Positions 59,999-64,000 of a DNA stretch of 64,000 nt are shown here, piece after piece. The position numbers were made by a program, and so were the translations under genes. The stretch's first letter is position 1; each line of letters opens with the position of its first letter. The stretch comes from Aurantiochytrium sp. KH105 (lineage: Eukaryota; Sar; Bigyra; Thraustochytrida; Thraustochytriidae): assembly GCA_003116975.1 (NCBI GenBank), contig BGKB01000105.1:1-64000 (forward strand). Direction: 5' to 3'. The notes below the pieces were generated by a model. It was given only the letters and a program-made list of their open reading frames with translations, searched no databases and was not told the origin of the DNA.

Positions 59999-62729
59999 GT
60001 TTGTGCTGCTCTTGTCCTGCCTGAAGTGGCACTTGCTGCTGCTGCTGCTGCTGCTGCAAGGCTTGGTTGTTCTCTACATGTCCTCCTGAAAGCAACGTCT
60101 TTATGTTACTCAAAAGCTCGTTTTGAAAGGTTGAGAGCTTTTGGTCAATGAGTGCTTCCATCATCTCCGTAGGAAATTCCCGCCCATACAACCTGCTGGC
60201 TTTTTCCGACGCGGAGCGAAGGTCCATGGACTCGTACAACGATCCCAACTCCCGTTGAAAGAGAGTCATGGTGATAGTGTCTCCATCCTTGACAGACGTT
60301 GCCTTTTCACCAATCGACATTGTCTCTTGGGTCCTCGATGCCATCAAGGTCTGTTCAATCAGTGGGGTATTCGTGACCCGCATTGCTTGCCCGCGCGCTA
60401 CGTTACCACGATACGCTGAACTGACGGGAGATGAATGGAGAGCGTCAGCAGCATCGCTTTGCCGCTCTGATGCCCTGGACCGAGCGTAGTCCTTGCGCTG
60501 CACAACTACGACATTCGTAGCCTCATCCTCGTCCTCTTCAAACCATCGCTCCGTTCCTTGGTTTGTCAGATGAGGCGAGCTCAAGTGCAAGCCATCCCTC
60601 GTCTCGACCCTCTTGGGAGAATTCTCTGACAAATTAGGAATGGGTTGCGCATCGTCTCCGAGCGGAGGACCGAGCTCGGCAATTTGCTGCTGACGAAGCG
60701 CGAGGATTCTCTTGCGATCGACGTACGGACGGTGCTCCGTACGCTTTCGATAATCATCTGTGATGGCGCTCATGCGTTCGTTGGCATAACCACGCATGAA
60801 ATAGTTGATGAATTCACGATAGTCAACAGCGCCGTCTCCATTGATGTCAAACCTCGTGAGCATGACCTCCATGAGCGATAGAGGCCCGCAGTATCCAAGT
60901 TCGCGCAAGGCCGCGAGAAATTCTCGACGACTGAGCTCATCACGACCGCGCATGTCGTGCTTTTTAAATATTTGCGCAACGTCAAGCCCAACACGGGCTG
61001 CGTCGGAGGCAATTTGATGCATGACCTTGCGACCAATACGCAGCCGTGTGGCATAACGAATAAAGCTCTTGCGCAGAGCAATCCAAAGAGCTGATGCGCG
61101 AATACGCGCGTGCTCTTGCGGGAAGACCTCGAGAAGTTCCTCGAGGGTGTTCTGCTGAAGACAAAGCACCTGCGCAAAGGTAAGTGCTCGTGATGGTTTC
61201 TTGTCGCGGAGTACGTCCGAGTGCACGATCATGTCAATGCCCCAGACACTTCCCCTCGTGAATATACGAGAATTACGAGCGACAACACCCCGAGTAAGGA
61301 CACGGAGCTGAGGCCCCGTAATAATTTCCTGCGGTGCATAGAGCTCGTGCTCCAGAGCGATTGCAACGGAAGCGATGAACCCAAGAGATCCTTCATTAAG
61401 CCATGGTACGCGTGCCAGCCACTCTTTGCTCACGGTGCGCGCCACCTCGCCACGAAGCGTTGGAGACATCTTCTCCAGCAGGATAGCGTAGGTGCTGTCT
61501 TGCTCCATCTGTCTTCGGGCCCGAAAGTAGCTTCGCAGGCGATGGCGCAAATCGGGCGGCATGCGCTTGGACTCCATGTAGGCGTTGAGGCGGTCCATTT
61601 GTTCTGAAAATTCAAGGTCCTGCAAGTTGAAAGCAGAAACAATCGAAGTGATACCACCGATAATGCGCGCCCAGACGAGGGCTCCAAGCAACATGGTCAA
61701 AACTGCCACAAAGCGCTCCGTCTCCGTGCCCGGGTTTGCAATATCACCGTAACCAATTGTTGTGATGGTGGTGCTCGCCCAGTAGATGCACACTACGTAT
61801 TGCTCCATGGCGCCAGCATGCAAGAGATCCTCTTTGACAATCCAGGTTTCTTCAAATTTCTCGCCCGACTGCTCGAACATGGGAACGAGACGCCAAACGC
61901 ATGCCATCCAGTGGACGAGAGAAAGAATAATGACGAGAAATTTGAAAAGGCTGAGACGATTGTACGTCCACTGATCGCCGCGAAACAGATTCAAGTAGTC
62001 GAGGGTTCCCGACATGAGCTCGCTAAATCGCAGGAGCTTACAGAATCGCAAGAGACGGCCGGTCTCGAGCAGCTTGCTCGACTCCAAATCGTCTTCACTC
62101 GAAAGCGCAGCGAGATCGAGCGCGAGGCTGCCAAAGCCAGCAAGTGCATCGAAGACCATGCGCGTTCGTGCATAGCGCCAGACAATGGCGCGCTGGTCCC
62201 GAACCCAGGCACCCGAGAGTGGATCCTCGTAGCAAACGAAGAACTGAAGGCCAAAGTCGACAATGAAGAGGAAGTCTACGGCACGATTCACCACGAACCG
62301 GGCATCGTATTGGAGAGGGACGAAAGCAACCTCAAAGGGTGTCCAGGTTGCGGTGAGCAGGAGCGCCATGAGTATCAATCCATTCCAGCGCCGAAGTGCA
62401 GACGTTGTTGGAATGAATCGCAAGTCCACGTTGCGATAAATTTCATCAACGCGCTTTCGCACGTGCTCAATTTCGGTCTGGATCTCAAGTCGTTTTTGCG
62501 TTGCGACACGTGGCGGAATCTTTCCCACCCATGATAGCTCTGATGAGCTATAGCTTTTCCTATTGCGCTCCATAGAGCTCCCAGACTCGTCTGGCAAAGG
62601 GACCACGGAATTCTTCCAGCTGCGCATCATGGCGTCTTTGATGTCTTTTCGCTTCTTTGATGACGACGAGTTGCCCTTGCCGGACGACATCTTGTCGGAC
62701 CCGTCAATGCGTTTGCGCGAGAACTGCAT
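59937..62729 (-). CDS. Voltage-gated K+ channel of the EAG/CNG class with EF-hands
   Basis: 930 residues. Six transmembrane segments: S1 about 115-135, S2 149-166, S4 around 222-239 (RLLRFCKLLRF, four basic), S5 262-281, pore with filter TTIGYGD (323-329, potassium selective), S6 338-367. A C-linker and a degenerate cyclic-nucleotide-binding-like domain (about 435-540) follow; I see no clear PBC phosphate motif, so nucleotide gating is doubtful. Then an EF-hand pair: a weak first one (about 590-602) and a canonical DINGDGAVDYRE (about 628-639). The C-tail is a Gln/Glu repeat that ends inside the CTCTTG array. The EF-hands suggest direct calcium control. Single exon. Confidence 0.88.
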   Translation of the reverse strand: MQFSRKRIDGSDKMSSGKGNSSSSKKRKDIKDAMMRSWKNSVVPLPDESGSSMERNRKSYSSSELSWVGKIPPRVATQKRLEIQTEIEHVRKRVDEIYRNVDLRFIPTTSALRRWNGLILMALLLTATWTPFEVAFVPLQYDARFVVNRAVDFLFIVDFGLQFFVCYEDPLSGAWVRDQRAIVWRYARTRMVFDALAGFGSLALDLAALSSEDDLESSKLLETGRLLRFCKLLRFSELMSGTLDYLNLFRGDQWTYNRLSLFKFLVIILSLVHWMACVWRLVPMFEQSGEKFEETWIVKEDLLHAGAMEQYVVCIYWASTTITTIGYGDIANPGTETERFVAVLTMLLGALVWARIIGGITSIVSAFNLQDLEFSEQMDRLNAYMESKRMPPDLRHRLRSYFRARRQMEQDSTYAILLEKMSPTLRGEVARTVSKEWLARVPWLNEGSLGFIASVAIALEHELYAPQEIITGPQLRVLTRGVVARNSRIFTRGSVWGIDMIVHSDVLRDKKPSRALTFAQVLCLQQNTLEELLEVFPQEHARIRASALWIALRKSFIRYATRLRIGRKVMHQIASDAARVGLDVAQIFKKHDMRGRDELSRREFLAALRELGYCGPLSLMEVMLTRFDINGDGAVDYREFINYFMRGYANERMSAITDDYRKRTEHRPYVDRKRILALRQQQIAELGPPLGDDAQPIPNLSENSPKRVETRDGLHLSSPHLTNQGTERWFEEDEDEATNVVVVQRKDYARSRASERQSDAADALHSSPVSSAYRGNVARGQAMRVTNTPLIEQTLMASRTQETMSIGEKATSVKDGDTITMTLFQRELGSLYESMDLRSASEKASRLYGREFPTEMMEALIDQKLSTFQNELLSNIKTLLSGGHVENNQALQQQQQQQQVPLQAGQEQHKQEQTQEQEQTQEQEQEQEQE

Positions 62730-64000
62730 TTCGCTCGTTGTTCTTTTGTGATGTAATCAGGCGAGGTTGCCGAGCGTCAGCCACAGCCGCCAGGGCCGTC
62801 TCGCTGCCCGCGCAGCAGCGCGCAGCAATGCGCAGCAGCACCAGCAGCGGCGCCGACCGGCGCGCAGTCTAGTCCTCAAACCAAAAGACTGTCTGTTTGA
62901 GCCGAGGCTACGAAGTCATTCGGACAACTAGCTAGCTGCCTGATATTATCATTACTCTCCCGCTTTCGATCTCGAGAACCACAAGCCTAGCTAGCGCTGC
63001 AAGCAAGGTGAGCAGGGTGCGAAGAGTGCAGCCCGAACGATCCGTTGAGCACCTGAGAACATCATACCGCTCGCTCGCGCGCCAGTGCCTCTTCTGTCTT
63101 GTTGCGTTCTGTTCCTTTGAACCGTATCTGTTCTTTTCTTGTCATTTTTATTTTTTTTCTACTAGGCGACTAGGCCTACTAGGCCTAGGCTAAGCCGTGA
63201 TGCACAAGAGCGTTGATGGCGACTAGGAGCAATCGCGGCAAAGCGACGGGCAAGATTGATGTGGCGTTCAGGTTTCTCCTCTTCTTCTTTTTTTCTTATT
63301 CTGGAGCGACAGCGAATATAGCGAACTACTTGAACTACTGGCTGATGGGACGGTCGCCCGCATGGAGGATTGATTGCCTGCGACTGCGACTGCGACTGCG
63401 ACGCGCGTCCATGCTTTGCGATTTCCGTCGCAGATTGGGTCCTTCAAGGTGGAATCGTTCAAGATGCAAGCGAGCAAGCCCGTGTGCGCAAGTAAATATA
63501 CTAAGCAAGTCAAGCAAGCAAGGGGTGTTGGTGGGCCAACGTGTCCGGGATGCCCTTAGGGACAATGACTCCAGGCTTGGCGAGGGCCTGTGGTGACGAT
63601 GAGATGCATCACATTGTTCCGCATCACATCGCACCGCAACGTACCGCGCCGCGCCGCAACGTCTTTCATGGGGAGATCCTCTCCATGATTGGCCTCGCTC
63701 GCCGTCTTCGATTGGCGTGGAGACCGTATGCAGGATCGACGGTGGCGCAACTTGTGACCATGGTGACTGTCACTGACAGTGAGAGCAACACGTTCGCGGC
63801 AAGATCGAGGCGGCTCGCGCGCCTGCAGCTGCAGCTGCACTGCTGCAGGCGCCGATAATGGTACCACGACTTTGCGTCTCGTCTCGTCTTGTCGCATCCC
63901 GGCAGCGGGCGGCCCGGCCGGTCTCGAGCGCACATCGCGTGACCTCGATGATTTTGCGTCTTTGCGCAGCAGCCCGTTTCCGGTGTCTTTACTGCGTAGC
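62730..64000. other. Gene-free end of the window, upstream of the channel
   Basis: Contains CAGCAG near 62810-62850, GGCCTACTAGGCCTAGGC near 63172-63190 and GCGACTGCGACTGCGACTG (63380-63400). Open frames at 63213-63596 and 63541-63858 have no conserved features. A gene beyond the window edge may begin here. Confidence 0.4.

Noticed and set aside
63213-63858. Open frames at the right end of the window
   Set aside because: No conserved features; simple repeats contribute.

Overview
This is a eukaryotic nuclear window: GC-rich, gene-dense (22 protein genes in 64 kb), with mostly intronless or one-intron genes, GT-AG introns, ER and mitochondrial targeting signals, and a ubiquitin-eS31 fusion. 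The protein mix (condensin-II D3, an RLPH2-type phosphatase, an EDR2-C/Sec14 fusion, a GYGD potassium channel with EF-hands, ubiquitin with Asp16 and Gln28) and the intron-poor, repeat-spiced compact layout suggest a free-living protist. A stramenopile of the thraustochytrid/labyrinthulomycete kind is my best guess; this is an inference, because no rRNA or marker phylogeny could be run.

Layout. 1-8.3 kb: ABCG half-transporter and condensin-II subunit D3, both +. 8.3-13 kb: divergent TIM13/HBS1, then mitochondrial acyl carrier protein. 13.8-19.7 kb: divergent pair of a KDEL-ended thioredoxin-fold ER protein and a Cys-rich type I membrane protein. 20-25 kb: divergent LEO1 and an unknown protein with UBA-like repeats. 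25-28.5 kb: divergent short-chain dehydrogenase and an unknown Ser/Arg-rich protein. 28.7-36 kb: divergent RLPH2-like phosphatase and a large EF-hand/IQ protein. 36-38.3 kb: divergent ribosomal proteins eL39 and ubiquitin-eS31. 39.9-43.1 kb: exportin-1. 43.7-52.5 kb: unknown protein, PH-START protein, and a divergent Sec14-EDR2C tail-anchored protein. 52.7-62.7 kb: nucleolar GTPase GNL3/NUG1, R2R3-MYB, and an EF-hand voltage-gated potassium channel. No mobile element, tRNA, rRNA or CRISPR was supported.

Functionally most genes are housekeeping: translation and ribosome making (HBS1, eL39, eS31, GNL3), nuclear export (XPO1), chromosome and transcription machinery (condensin-II D3, LEO1, MYB), mitochondrial import and lipoate/complex I support (TIM13, ACP), and lipid or calcium signalling (PH-START, Sec14-EDR2C, EF-hand/IQ protein, channel).

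The most informative patterns are: (1) a recurring ACTTGCG / ATGGCGG promoter motif, with a perfect 28-bp inverted repeat upstream of the ACP gene; (2) eight divergent gene pairs among 22 genes; (3) six introns, all close to the 5' end of their genes and all with a CTRAC branch-like motif; (4) intergenic DNA full of four-base-period repeats of many different units; (5) the PH, START and EDR2-C modules of plant EDR2 split over two divergent neighbours.
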